Assembly (NCBI GenBank): GCA_024691425.1 | Contig: JAILNQ010000101.1 | Location: forward strand, 19,502-83,501 | Source: Lachnospiraceae bacterium | GTDB lineage: Bacteria > Bacillota > Clostridia > Lachnospirales > Lachnospiraceae | Reading direction: 5' to 3' | DNA: 64,000 nt | In this document: positions 16,592-27,780 of the stretch, one piece after another | Layout of the letters: each line of letters starts with the position of its first letter | How positions within the stretch are numbered: the stretch's first letter is position 1 | Position numbers and translations under genes: made by a program | The notes under the pieces: generated by a model | The model's database searches: none | Told to the model about the DNA's origin: nothing | What the model saw: the letters and a program-made list of their open reading frames with translations, nothing else

Positions 16592-18305
16592 AAAAATGAC
16601 CGCTGTTCTGTACAGCAGCGAAAAACCTTCGGATAAGGATCTGAAGAGACTGGCCGATTTTCTCCTGAAGAAATATGATGAGCCGGTTTCGATAGGATGG
16701 AAGAACACGCCGGAAGTTACCGGCGGGTTCAGGCTTGTTGTCGGAGGAGACGTATATGACTGGAATAAGCAGGGCAGACTGAGGCAGCTTCAGGATGCTC
16801 TTCTTGCGCTCCGGGAGGAACGCGAGGACATCATTCCGCTCATAAAGGATACTCTCATAAACTGGACTCCGACGGTCATGGTGAATGAGATCGGAAAGGT
16901 CACTTCTGTCGGTGACGGTATCGCGACCGTCAGCGGACTTGAGGATACTTCATACGGAGAGATACTTCTTTTCTCCGGAGGAGTAAGAGGCATGGCGCTT
17001 GACCTGCGCCGCGATGAGACTGCCTGCATTCTTTTCGATGCCGAAGAGGAAGTGTGCGAAGGAAGCACCGTAAAGCGCACGGGAAGAGTTGCCGGAGTGC
17101 CTGTCGGAGAAGGATTCCTAGGGCGAGTTGTGGATCCGCTCGGAGTGCCGGTTGACGGACTCGAGGACATTCTTGCCGATGATTACAGACCGGTTGAGAG
17201 CGAGGCTCCCGCAGTCATCGACAGGCAGCCTGTAAACGTTCCGCTCGAGACGGGAATTCTTGCGATAGATTCAATGTTCCCGATAGGACGCGGACAGAGA
17301 GAGCTGATCATCGGCGACCGTCAGACCGGAAAGAGCACGATAATAACCGACACCATACTCAACCAGAAGGGTAAGGATGTCATATGCATATATGTTGCGA
17401 TCGGACAGAAAACTAGCACGGTCGCAAGACTTGTTGATACGCTGAAGAAGAACGGTGCGATGGAATACACGATCGTCGTGAACGCTTCGGCTGCAGAATC
17501 CGCGCCGCTCCAGTACATCGCTCCCTATGCAGGATGCGCCATGGGAGAGTATTTCATGGAGAAGGGCAAGGATGTGCTGATCGTTTATGATGATCTTACG
17601 AAGCATGCGATCGCATACCGTTCGATAAGCCTTCTTCTTGAGAGGGCCCCGGGACGTGAAGCTTACCCCGGAGATGTTTTCTATCTTCACTCAAGGCTTC
17701 TTGAGCGTTCCGCGCGGCTTTCGAATGAAAAGGGCGGTGGCTCGCTCACTGCTCTTCCTGTCATAGAGACGCAGGAAGAAGATGTTTCCTCGTACATTCC
17801 GACGAACGTCATATCGATAACGGACGGACAGATATTCCTGTCGGGCGGGCTTTTCAGGCTCGGACAGCGCCCCGCGATAAATGTCGGACTGTCAGTATCG
17901 CGTGTCGGCGGAGACGCGCAGACGAAAGCGATGAAGAAGGCAGTCGGAACGCTGAGGCTCGACCTTGCGCAGTACCGTGAGATGGAAACTTTCTCGCAGT
18001 TCGCGGGCGACATGGATGAAGCGACGAGAAAGCAGATCAAGTACGGCGAAGGCCTGATGAAGATACTCAAACAGAAACAGAACCGTCCCCTGTCGCTTCC
18101 TGAGCAGGTATTCATGCTTGTTATCGCGACAACGGACAGATTCGAGCATTTCGATATCGAAGGCATCGAAGACAGGATAAGAGATATCGCGCGGGTGGCG
18201 ATGAAGTCCTGCCAGGATATCGTCATGCGCATAGAGAACGCCGGCGTTATAGATGACGCCGACAAGAAGAGGATCGTGGAAGCGGCGATAAGAGCAAATG
18301 GCTGA
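16578..18305 (+). CDS. atpA: ATP synthase delta C-terminal domain fused to F1 alpha
   Basis: A 575-residue fusion. Residues 1-80 match the C-terminal domain of subunit delta: TAVLYSS, LADFLLKKYDEPVSI, then TGGFRLVVGGDVYDWNKQGRL. From about residue 85 a complete alpha subunit follows, including its N-terminal helix (EDIIPLIKDTLINW), NEIGKVTSVGDGIA, Walker A GDRQTGKST, and a normal C-terminus. The delta N-terminal six-helix domain, which normally caps alpha, is absent, and no separate atpH lies in the operon. Start at 16578 or the in-frame ATG at 16584, both overlapping atpF. As alpha is present three times per enzyme, each complex would carry three delta-like domains unless some are cleaved or made from an internal start. 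Confidence 0.93.
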   Translation: MTMDEKMTAVLYSSEKPSDKDLKRLADFLLKKYDEPVSIGWKNTPEVTGGFRLVVGGDVYDWNKQGRLRQLQDALLALREEREDIIPLIKDTLINWTPTVMVNEIGKVTSVGDGIATVSGLEDTSYGEILLFSGGVRGMALDLRRDETACILFDAEEEVCEGSTVKRTGRVAGVPVGEGFLGRVVDPLGVPVDGLEDILADDYRPVESEAPAVIDRQPVNVPLETGILAIDSMFPIGRGQRELIIGDRQTGKSTIITDTILNQKGKDVICIYVAIGQKTSTVARLVDTLKKNGAMEYTIVVNASAAESAPLQYIAPYAGCAMGEYFMEKGKDVLIVYDDLTKHAIAYRSISLLLERAPGREAYPGDVFYLHSRLLERSARLSNEKGGGSLTALPVIETQEEDVSSYIPTNVISITDGQIFLSGGLFRLGQRPAINVGLSVSRVGGDAQTKAMKKAVGTLRLDLAQYREMETFSQFAGDMDEATRKQIKYGEGLMKILKQKQNRPLSLPEQVFMLVIATTDRFEHFDIEGIEDRIRDIARVAMKSCQDIVMRIENAGVIDDADKKRIVEAAIRANG

Positions 18306-19185
18306 TATCAGAGAGATCAAAATGAGAATGAAATCAGTGGCCGACACCGAGAAGATCACGAAAGCGATGTACATGATCTCCTCGAGCAAGATGCGCAAGG
18401 CCAGGGCCGAGCTTGAGCGCACACGGCCTCATTTTGATGCCCTGAACAATGAGATAAAAAGGATTTTCAGATCGAAATCGAAAATCGAAAGCCCCTACAT
18501 GTACCCTGCAGACGGATCGCACGACCTGCCGGGAGCTTACGCTTACATAGTCGTTACCTCCGACAAAGGTCTCGCAGGTTACTATAACCATGCTGTCATA
18601 AAGGAATTCGAAAGCCAGATGACCGACCATGAGAGCAGATATTTCATGGTCGGGGACTACGGATGTAAATACTGTGATGCCCTGAAAATACCATATGATG
18701 ATAAGTTCAGGTTCTCAGCGGACAACCCGACCATGCGGCGCACGAGGCTCATGGCCGATTACATTCTTTCGGAATATGATGAGGGACACATATCGAAAAT
18801 CTTCCTCATCTACACCGATCTCGAAAACGGCGTCGTACAGAAGGCCAAGACCGTAAGGCTTCTTCCGTTCCACAGGCGCGAGTTCATGGAACAGGATGAG
18901 AAGGAGAACATCAGGTTTGATTTTCACCCTTCTGCGGAGACTGTTCTGCAGAATATAGTGTACAGCTATGTTGCCGAGTATCTCTACAGCGCGCTCGTTG
19001 ACAGCTACTGCTGCGAGCAGGGCGCTAGGATGAATGCGATGGATGAGGCCGACAAGAATGCGGCATCGCTCATGAATGAGCTTCGGCTCGAATACAATCA
19101 CGCCCGGCAGGGGAAGATAACAAGGGAGATAACTGAGATATCTTCAGGTGCGAGGGCACTCAAGAAGAAAAAGAACAGGATATGA
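18298..19185 (+). CDS. atpG: ATP synthase F1 subunit gamma
   Basis: The central rotor shaft. The 295-residue product begins ADIREIKMRMKSVADTEKITKAM and ends with the conserved C-terminal coiled-coil segment (ARMNAMDEADKNA, then TREITEISSGARAL). The Rossmann-like middle contains VTSDKGLAGYYN. It overlaps the end of the alpha gene by 8 bases, implying coupled translation. Confidence 0.95.
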   Translation: MADIREIKMRMKSVADTEKITKAMYMISSSKMRKARAELERTRPHFDALNNEIKRIFRSKSKIESPYMYPADGSHDLPGAYAYIVVTSDKGLAGYYNHAVIKEFESQMTDHESRYFMVGDYGCKYCDALKIPYDDKFRFSADNPTMRRTRLMADYILSEYDEGHISKIFLIYTDLENGVVQKAKTVRLLPFHRREFMEQDEKENIRFDFHPSAETVLQNIVYSYVAEYLYSALVDSYCCEQGARMNAMDEADKNAASLMNELRLEYNHARQGKITREITEISSGARALKKKKNRI

Positions 19186-21017
<1,832 letters not shown>

Positions 21018-21070
21018 TTTTGCCGATATATATATGTAATGTATATTTTTTTATTAACGGAGAATAATGC

Positions 21071-24000
21071 ATGAAAATTAAACGTTTCATTTCCTTAATA
21101 CTGTCGATGCTGCTGATCCTTTCACTTACGGCCGGAAGCGTCGGCGCTGCTGAACCTGTCGATACGGATGCATCTTTTGCGTATACGGATATTTCGGAAG
21201 AAGATTCAGAAGATGCTGAAGAATATGCAGATGATTTCCAGACGGGCAGTGAGGATCATGAGACTGCGGATGAAGAAGCTGAGGACGAGGAAGCTGATCG
21301 TCTTATGAGTGTTGACGAGGAAGATGCGGGGTCAGATGACGGCGAAGATTTTGCTCTCGGTTATGTGCCGGCTCCTTTTGAGAACGAGTATGAAAGCCGC
21401 AATACCGGAGACGGAGACGGTTTCTTCGATGTTACGGAAAGAAAATACATATCTCCGGAAGTACTGACGCTTCCCTCGCGCCACCAGGGGATATACGGAA
21501 CCTGCTGGGCGCATGCGACGATGGCCGGAGTCGAAACGTCTGCAATAAAACACGGCGTCCTCCAGCCTGACGGAGAAGCTGCGGATGAGACGATCGACAT
21601 GTCAGAGCTTCATCTTGCCTATTTCACGCAGAAGGGACTTGAAGCATACGATCCTCTCGGAGGCCTTGACGGCGACCGGAACGGTGTTCCTGCAGGCGAG
21701 GATTTTCTGGATAACGGAGGATCTCCCGAAAATGCCGCCAATATGTTCGCGTGCTGGACCGGTGCGGCATCTGAAGAGAAATATCCGTACAGTGAAGCCT
21801 CAAAGACATACACCTCCGACAGAGCCAATTCAATCGATGATGCGATGCATCTGCGGGGATATTACATCGCCGATCCGAAGACGGACCGTAACGGTGTGAA
21901 GGAGCTTGTAAAGAATTACGGCGCCGTAACGGTCAGTTTCTGTGCGATAAGAAACAATGGCGAAAAGATCGGAGGTCTGAAATACAATAACGTTTACAGC
22001 GAAGAATACAACAGCTATTTCATTCCGAAGGACGGCATTGAGAGCAATCATTCCGTTGCCATAGTCGGATGGGATGATGATTTTCCGAGAATGAATTTTG
22101 CAAACAGCGCAAAGCCGGCAGGGGACGGAGCATGGCTCATAAGGAACAGCTGGATGGACGGAAACTTCATCGACGAAGACGGAAACCCCATAGGAACTGA
22201 TGCGGGATTCAGGTCATATTTCTGGCTTTCATATTTTGACAAGAGCATAGAGGACTCCGGCATCGCGTTCGAGATGGATACCGAGGACAATTACGATCAC
22301 AACTATCAGTATGATGGAGCGATGATCAATGCACCTTGCAGCGGAAGGTCGAAGTATGCGAATATTTTCACCGCCGCATCTGACGATCCCGAGAGCTTAA
22401 GGGCCGTATATTTTGCGACATACAGTGCGGACTTTGACTGTACGATAGATGTTTATACCGGTGTTACCGGAACGGATCCGCAGTCAGGTACACATGCACT
22501 GTCCGGAAAGGTCAAACATGTCACGTTTCCGGGAGGATACACGGTTGAGCTCGATTCCCCGGTAATGCTCACGAAGGGTGAGAAATTCTCTGTTGTTCTG
22601 ACGGTTCCTGCGGATGTGAAGATATGCAGAGAATATACAAATACCAAATATTACGTTACGACTGCCCATACCGAACCGGGAAGGGGCATGAGTTACATAC
22701 CGCAAACCGCTTCCTGGGATGACGCTTCAGATGACGGAGCGTACGGCGATTACCGCATAAAAGCGTTCACTGCTGACGAATCTGCCATCCAGCCGACAGT
22801 CACCTTTGATCCGAACGGCGGCACATGCGAAACGGAGAGTAAGACGGTCACATATCTGAAAAAATACGGCGAGCTTCCCGAGGCAACGCGTGACGGCTAC
22901 ACGTTTGACGGATGGTTCACTGAAGTTTCAGGAGGATCAGAAGTCACCTATTCAACGAAAGTAACTTCGAAAACTGACCATACAGTTCATGCTCACTGGA
23001 CACCGTGCAAGTACACGGTCAGCTTTGATGCCAACGGCGGAACGTGCGAAACGGAGTCGAAGGAGGTCACATACGGCGGCACTTATGGAACACTTCCTGA
23101 TGCAACGCGTTCTAACTATGATCTTCAGGGATGGTTCACTCTGGCCGAAGGCGGAGATGAGATCACGAGCAGCACTGTGGTTGACATAACTTCAGAGCAG
23201 ACACTTTATGCGCACTGGCTCGGAAATGAGATCAGGGTTGATTTTGACGCCGACGGCGGAACATGCGATCCGGAATATAAGATGGTCAACTACATGGGCA
23301 CATACGGTGTGCTTCCGGTTCCCGAAAAGCCCGGATGTAAGTTCCTCGGATGGTATCCGGAAGGTGCGGCCGCAAAGAAGGTAGAGGAGTCGACAAAGGT
23401 CGAGACCGATGCGGGTCATACTCTTCTTGCGAAATGGAAGATCATAGAATATGGCATCAATTTTGATGCTAACGGCGGAACATGCAAAACAGAAAGCATT
23501 ACCGCAACTTACGGAAACGCATATGGCACGCTTCCGACACCGGAAAGAGAGAACTTTGTGTTCGACGGCTGGTTCACTTTGGCCGATGGCGGAGAAAAGA
23601 TAGAAGCGGATACAGTTTTCTGCGGAACTGACGATCAGACGCTCTATGCCCACTGGCACGGTGTGAGCGTCAGAGTATCTTTATATGCGGATGGCGGAAC
23701 GGTAACGCCGGCATCGTTAACCGTCTATTATGATGCGCCTTATGGCACTCTTCCTGAGCCTGTCAGAGAAGGATGCGAGTTCTCGGGATGGTACACTTCG
23801 ATGATCGGCGGGACAAAGGTCACAGCAACGACGAAGGTCCTGAAGACAACAGCCCATACTCTCTATGCTCGCTGGAACTCACATCAATATAAAGTCTATC
23901 TGAATCCGAACGCTGAAGATGCAACCTGCCCTCGCGAGTATGTTGTGGTTGATTCAGGAAGCACCTATGGAGAACTTCCCGCGGCAGTCCGCGAAGGGTT

Positions 24001-27000
24001 TGCTTTTGCGGGATGGTACACTGCACCTGAAGACGGAACATGGATAACGCCGTCAACACGCGTCAATCTTACTGCAGACCAGACGCTTTTCGCGCATTGG
24101 ACGACAAAGCCGTTTACCGTATATTTTGATGCAAACGGCGGAACAGTCTCCCCCGAGCAGAAGGATGTCATAACAGGGCTTCCTTACGGCACGCTCCCTG
24201 AACCGGTGTACACCGGATATGCATTCCTCGGCTGGTTCCTTGACCTTACGGATGATGATCCTGTAACAAAGGATACAGAAGTTACTGCAGTGGATGAACA
24301 TACGCTCCATGCGAAATGGCGCGGAGCCCCGTATACCGTGACATTCGATCCGAGGGGCGGCATAGCGGAATTTCCAAGTAAGACCGTATATTTCAAAGAC
24401 GTATACGGTACTCTTCCGGAAGCGGAAATGGACGGGTATGATTTTCTCGGATGGTACACCAGCATCGCCGGAGGCGAGCATATACATGAGGATACGGCAG
24501 TTACGATAACCGCGGCACAGACGCTTTATGCACACTATTCAAAGAAGAGCGTCACGGTAACGCTTGACGGTAACGGCGGAAAGTGGAACGGGAAAGCGAC
24601 AAAGAAGATCGTGAAGGAATGGGGAACCGTTCTTTCGGCAGATGATCTTGCGGCTCCTTCATATGACAGAAAGCATGCCTTCACGTCATGGTACAGGGAA
24701 AGCGGCTGCATACATCTGTTTGATACGACCGAGCCGGTGAAGGGCGATGTGACGATCTTCGCAGGATGGGATGAGTCCGGAGCGCTCGATTTCGAAGGCT
24801 TCATGATAGAAGGACTTGACGGAGAGTTTGAATACACCGGAAGCGCTATAAAGCCGAATATTACCGTATATTACGGTGACTACGAACGCGAGCTTACCGA
24901 AGGTGTTGACTATTCGGTTGCATATAAGAACAACATCAATGCAGCTGACCGTAATGCGGTCAGTAAGTCCGGAGCGCTCGCAGCTCCGATGGTGACCGTT
25001 ACCGGGAAAGGCAATTACAGCGGAACGCTGTCAGAGACTTTCACCATAAGCCCGATCCCGATGAGCATGGCTTACACTGATTCGGACAGGCTCATACAGT
25101 CCGGAGTTTCTGATGCGAATATCATCCTTGCGGGAACAGGAAAGAGCCAGAAGGTATCGCCTGTATTTACCGTCACGCTTTCCGATGGAAGGAATGTCAA
25201 TCTGAAGAAGGGTACGGACTATACTTTAGAGCGCGAGGAATTCACCGATGCCGGCACTTATGTCGTTAAAGTTTACGGAAAAGGCAATTATTCAGGGCAG
25301 CGAGAATTCGTTGTAAGGATAAGGGATGTTGCTCATATAAGCAGAGCTGTATTCCCGGCTATTCCTGACCAGCCGTATGATGCGGGCTTTTCCTATATAC
25401 TTGCAGGACTTGCCGATGACGGACAGAAGCGTGCTACCAACAGGGACGGCAGCGTGTTTGAATGGCATATCACGGACCCGGCTACAAAGAATGAGCTCGT
25501 CTTCGGAAAAGACTATGAGCTTGCTTACGATAACAATTCCGATGCCGGAACGGCCGGCGTGACGGTGCTCGGCAAAGGCAGCTATACAGGCACTGTCAGG
25601 AAGACGTTCGCCATCACCGGAATCATAATGAAGAATGTGAAGATATCAGGGGATCCGGCAGTAGTGGAATACACCGGTTATCCGGTGAAGATAGCAGGCT
25701 CTGAGACCGGAACTGATACAGGCGGAGTGAATCTTACCGCATATGTTCCGGGAATCGGCAATGTTCTTCTCGAAAAGGGAACAGACTATACGGTTTCATA
25801 TTCGGACAATATCAATCCTGGAAATGCATGCGTAACCTATACAGGAAAAGGCAGAGTATCCGGTTCTATCAAGAAGACATTCAAAATACGTCTGTTCGAT
25901 ATGTCGAAGGCCGGTGATAAGATCACCGTCAGATGGCCTGACGGCTCGCAGGTTTGGGCGGGAAGCAATGTTCCCGTATATGAGTGCACCAAGACGGCAT
26001 TAAAGCCGGAACCCGTTGTGATCTATACATATAACGGCGCTGAAATCTGTCTTGCTGCAGGCAAGGATTACACGCTGTCATGGTCGAACACCGTAAAGCC
26101 CGCGGCATATAATGCCGCAAAGAATGCTCCTACGGTCAATATTGTCGGTAAGGGCAACTTTATGGGCATGATCACGAGGACGTTCACGATAACGAACGGA
26201 AGATTTGCTTCATTCGTGGCCGGAGATGTTGCATACCAGAAGGAAAAGACAGGCCTGCATCTTAAGACGAAAACCGTTGTGAAAGACAGCGCAGGCACGG
26301 AGCTTAAGGCAGGTACGGATTACTATTCGCTGAATGACAAAACTGTTCCGGCGGATTTCAGATTCGTATCGTTCGATTTTGATGATTCAGAAGTGAATGG
26401 AAAGGTTCTTGTAAAGAGCGGCAGAAACTGGGTAGAGAAGAATGTATCGGCAGGGGAAGCAGTTGACAGCTCTTACTGCATACTTCCGGGAACAAAGCTA
26501 AGGGTGACGGTTTACGGCAAGGGAAGCTATGAAGGTGAGTCGGCAGCGGCTGAGTTTTCGATAGGAGAGATCGATTTCTCGAAAGCTTCGGCATCTATAG
26601 GAGATATAACTTATACCGGAAAACCGATCACGGCTGATGATCTGAAACCGGCAGTCAAGGTTGAGATAAAGGTCAATAACGTGAAGCGCAATCTTCTGTG
26701 CGACAGCGATTTCGTGATCGACCCGCGCTCTTTTATCAACAATGTCAACGCGGGAACTGCAAAAGTCACCTTGAGAGGAAAGCCTGAAAGCGGCTATGCG
26801 GGCGAGAAGACTGTATCTTTCAAGATCGTTCCGGATAAGCTGAACTGCACCGTTTCCTATGAGGGCAATAACGGTGATGCTTCGTATGGCCTGATAAAAG
26901 CCGTCATGGCCGCAGATCCTGACGGTAAGAAGACATATGCATATTACAGCACTCATTACCGGGTGAGCGGCACGATGAAGGATTCGTCGACACCGATAGG

Positions 27001-27232
27001 AGGAAAGCTTACGAGAAATGCATTCAAGGTGCAAAAATACGATGACAGGACGAACAAGTGGGGGCCGTTGCCTGCATCATCTAAGATAAAGTTCAAGGGC
27101 TGGACAGCCGATGCGGAAGGCACCGGGAGACTGTATGCCGATGCGGGCGATTTTCTCCCATCATGGGCAGAGAGGCTTCTTAACCGCTATAATACTTGGA
27201 CGCTGCATGCTCAGTGGGAAGCAGGAAAATGA
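21071..27232 (+). CDS. Giant secreted papain-like protease with Listeria-Bacteroides and Ig-like repeats
   Basis: 2053 residues. A signal peptide (KRFISLILSMLLILSLT, cleavage near VGAAE) is followed by an acidic stretch (residues 40-95, mostly Asp/Glu). A C1-family peptidase domain spans about residues 125-400: oxyanion Gln139, Cys145 in YGTCWAHA, His327 in SNHSVAIVGWDDD and Asn359 in LIRNSW. A linking beta domain follows. Nine repeats of 65-68 residues (about 575-1240) each open like VTFDPNGGTC and end like LYAHW. Several beta-sandwich modules with the motif GKGNYSGT follow. No LPXTG motif or C-terminal membrane helix is visible, so it is either released or bound non-covalently. A possible role is digestion or adhesion on host or diet proteins. 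Confidence 0.9.
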   Translation: MKIKRFISLILSMLLILSLTAGSVGAAEPVDTDASFAYTDISEEDSEDAEEYADDFQTGSEDHETADEEAEDEEADRLMSVDEEDAGSDDGEDFALGYVPAPFENEYESRNTGDGDGFFDVTERKYISPEVLTLPSRHQGIYGTCWAHATMAGVETSAIKHGVLQPDGEAADETIDMSELHLAYFTQKGLEAYDPLGGLDGDRNGVPAGEDFLDNGGSPENAANMFACWTGAASEEKYPYSEASKTYTSDRANSIDDAMHLRGYYIADPKTDRNGVKELVKNYGAVTVSFCAIRNNGEKIGGLKYNNVYSEEYNSYFIPKDGIESNHSVAIVGWDDDFPRMNFANSAKPAGDGAWLIRNSWMDGNFIDEDGNPIGTDAGFRSYFWLSYFDKSIEDSGIAFEMDTEDNYDHNYQYDGAMINAPCSGRSKYANIFTAASDDPESLRAVYFATYSADFDCTIDVYTGVTGTDPQSGTHALSGKVKHVTFPGGYTVELDSPVMLTKGEKFSVVLTVPADVKICREYTNTKYYVTTAHTEPGRGMSYIPQTASWDDASDDGAYGDYRIKAFTADESAIQPTVTFDPNGGTCETESKTVTYLKKYGELPEATRDGYTFDGWFTEVSGGSEVTYSTKVTSKTDHTVHAHWTPCKYTVSFDANGGTCETESKEVTYGGTYGTLPDATRSNYDLQGWFTLAEGGDEITSSTVVDITSEQTLYAHWLGNEIRVDFDADGGTCDPEYKMVNYMGTYGVLPVPEKPGCKFLGWYPEGAAAKKVEESTKVETDAGHTLLAKWKIIEYGINFDANGGTCKTESITATYGNAYGTLPTPERENFVFDGWFTLADGGEKIEADTVFCGTDDQTLYAHWHGVSVRVSLYADGGTVTPASLTVYYDAPYGTLPEPVREGCEFSGWYTSMIGGTKVTATTKVLKTTAHTLYARWNSHQYKVYLNPNAEDATCPREYVVVDSGSTYGELPAAVREGFAFAGWYTAPEDGTWITPSTRVNLTADQTLFAHWTTKPFTVYFDANGGTVSPEQKDVITGLPYGTLPEPVYTGYAFLGWFLDLTDDDPVTKDTEVTAVDEHTLHAKWRGAPYTVTFDPRGGIAEFPSKTVYFKDVYGTLPEAEMDGYDFLGWYTSIAGGEHIHEDTAVTITAAQTLYAHYSKKSVTVTLDGNGGKWNGKATKKIVKEWGTVLSADDLAAPSYDRKHAFTSWYRESGCIHLFDTTEPVKGDVTIFAGWDESGALDFEGFMIEGLDGEFEYTGSAIKPNITVYYGDYERELTEGVDYSVAYKNNINAADRNAVSKSGALAAPMVTVTGKGNYSGTLSETFTISPIPMSMAYTDSDRLIQSGVSDANIILAGTGKSQKVSPVFTVTLSDGRNVNLKKGTDYTLEREEFTDAGTYVVKVYGKGNYSGQREFVVRIRDVAHISRAVFPAIPDQPYDAGFSYILAGLADDGQKRATNRDGSVFEWHITDPATKNELVFGKDYELAYDNNSDAGTAGVTVLGKGSYTGTVRKTFAITGIIMKNVKISGDPAVVEYTGYPVKIAGSETGTDTGGVNLTAYVPGIGNVLLEKGTDYTVSYSDNINPGNACVTYTGKGRVSGSIKKTFKIRLFDMSKAGDKITVRWPDGSQVWAGSNVPVYECTKTALKPEPVVIYTYNGAEICLAAGKDYTLSWSNTVKPAAYNAAKNAPTVNIVGKGNFMGMITRTFTITNGRFASFVAGDVAYQKEKTGLHLKTKTVVKDSAGTELKAGTDYYSLNDKTVPADFRFVSFDFDDSEVNGKVLVKSGRNWVEKNVSAGEAVDSSYCILPGTKLRVTVYGKGSYEGESAAAEFSIGEIDFSKASASIGDITYTGKPITADDLKPAVKVEIKVNNVKRNLLCDSDFVIDPRSFINNVNAGTAKVTLRGKPESGYAGEKTVSFKIVPDKLNCTVSYEGNNGDASYGLIKAVMAADPDGKKTYAYYSTHYRVSGTMKDSSTPIGGKLTRNAFKVQKYDDRTNKWGPLPASSKIKFKGWTADAEGTGRLYADAGDFLPSWAERLLNRYNTWTLHAQWEAGK
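22795..24780 (+). repeat. Nine in-frame Listeria-Bacteroides repeats
   Basis: The coding region holds nine tandem units of roughly 200 bp that encode F-D-x-N-G-G-T-C openings, a central YGxLPxxxRxGYxFxGWF and a final LYAHW. The units are diverged at the base level, so the array is old rather than freshly expanded. Unit six is atypical (LNPNAEDATC), and unit nine is longer and least similar. Confidence 0.85.
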
Positions 27233-27255
27233 TAGGGATTAAGAACGTATGAGCG

Positions 27256-27459
27256 TTAAGAATTCCTGCGCTGTTCGTAAACGAGCTTGAGAAGCTCGGA
27301 ATTGGCTACGTCGCGCTTCTCGTCAGTAGGCTCCGCATTCGAGCAGTAGTCGACGGCTGTAGGAAAAGCAAGACCTTTTTCGTTGTTGCACATGCTGATT
27401 CCTTCAGGGTTGATATAGAAATGTTTGCAGGCGCTGCAGGTAGTAATGTCTTTGTACAT
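27256..27459 (-). CDS. Small Cys-rich protein, unknown function
   Basis: A 67-residue protein on the minus strand, with a clear ribosome site (GGAGG, 9 bases before the ATG at 27459). It has Cys at residues 8 and 11 (CSAC), 23 and 39 (DYCSNAE), a pattern that could hold a zinc ion. There is no signal peptide or membrane segment. It is transcribed away from the peptide-export genes, with only about 90 bp between the two starts, so the promoters may be shared or divergent. I do not recognise a named family. Confidence 0.75.
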   Translation of the reverse strand: MYKDITTCSACKHFYINPEGISMCNNEKGLAFPTAVDYCSNAEPTDEKRDVANSELLKLVYEQRRNS

Positions 27460-27550
27460 ATGTGTTCCTCCATGAGCCGTTACGGTGTTTACGGTCGCAT
27501 AAAGAGTATAACATAAATGCGGATTTAATTGTATACGGAGAAAAGATGAT

Positions 27551-27772
27551 ATGAGTGAACTGTTCCGGAAAAAAAGTTTAGAGAGAGTAACGTCACCCGA
27601 AGAACTGAATGATTATATCAGGGTGACGACGGTACCTGTATGGCTCGTGCTCCTTGCGACGCTTATAATTCTTGCAGGCCTTATTGTCTGGGGCATTTTC
27701 GGAAAAGTGGATATGGTGACCGCTGACGGCGTTGTCAAGACGGTCAGCCCCATAACATTCGTGATCAATTAG
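27551..27772 (+). CDS. Truncated HlyD-like protein of an NHLM peptide exporter
   Basis: 73 residues: SELFRKKSLERVTSPEELNDYIRV, one membrane helix (about residues 29-51) and a 22-residue tail ending PITFVIN. The front half matches the start of NHLM bacteriocin-system secretion (membrane-fusion) proteins, which run to about 250 residues or more. Here the biotinyl-like and coiled-coil parts are missing. The stop codon sits inside the GGGAG ribosome site of the next gene, an orderly arrangement that argues against a recent random truncation. It may be a minimal partner of the two ABC proteins that follow. Confidence 0.8.
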   Translation: MSELFRKKSLERVTSPEELNDYIRVTTVPVWLVLLATLIILAGLIVWGIFGKVDMVTADGVVKTVSPITFVIN

Positions 27773-27780
27773 GGAGCATC

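Noticed and set aside
27551..27772. HlyD gene broken by frameshift
   Set aside because: No further HlyD-like sequence follows in any frame: the next gene starts 8 bases after the stop and its ribosome site overlaps that stop.
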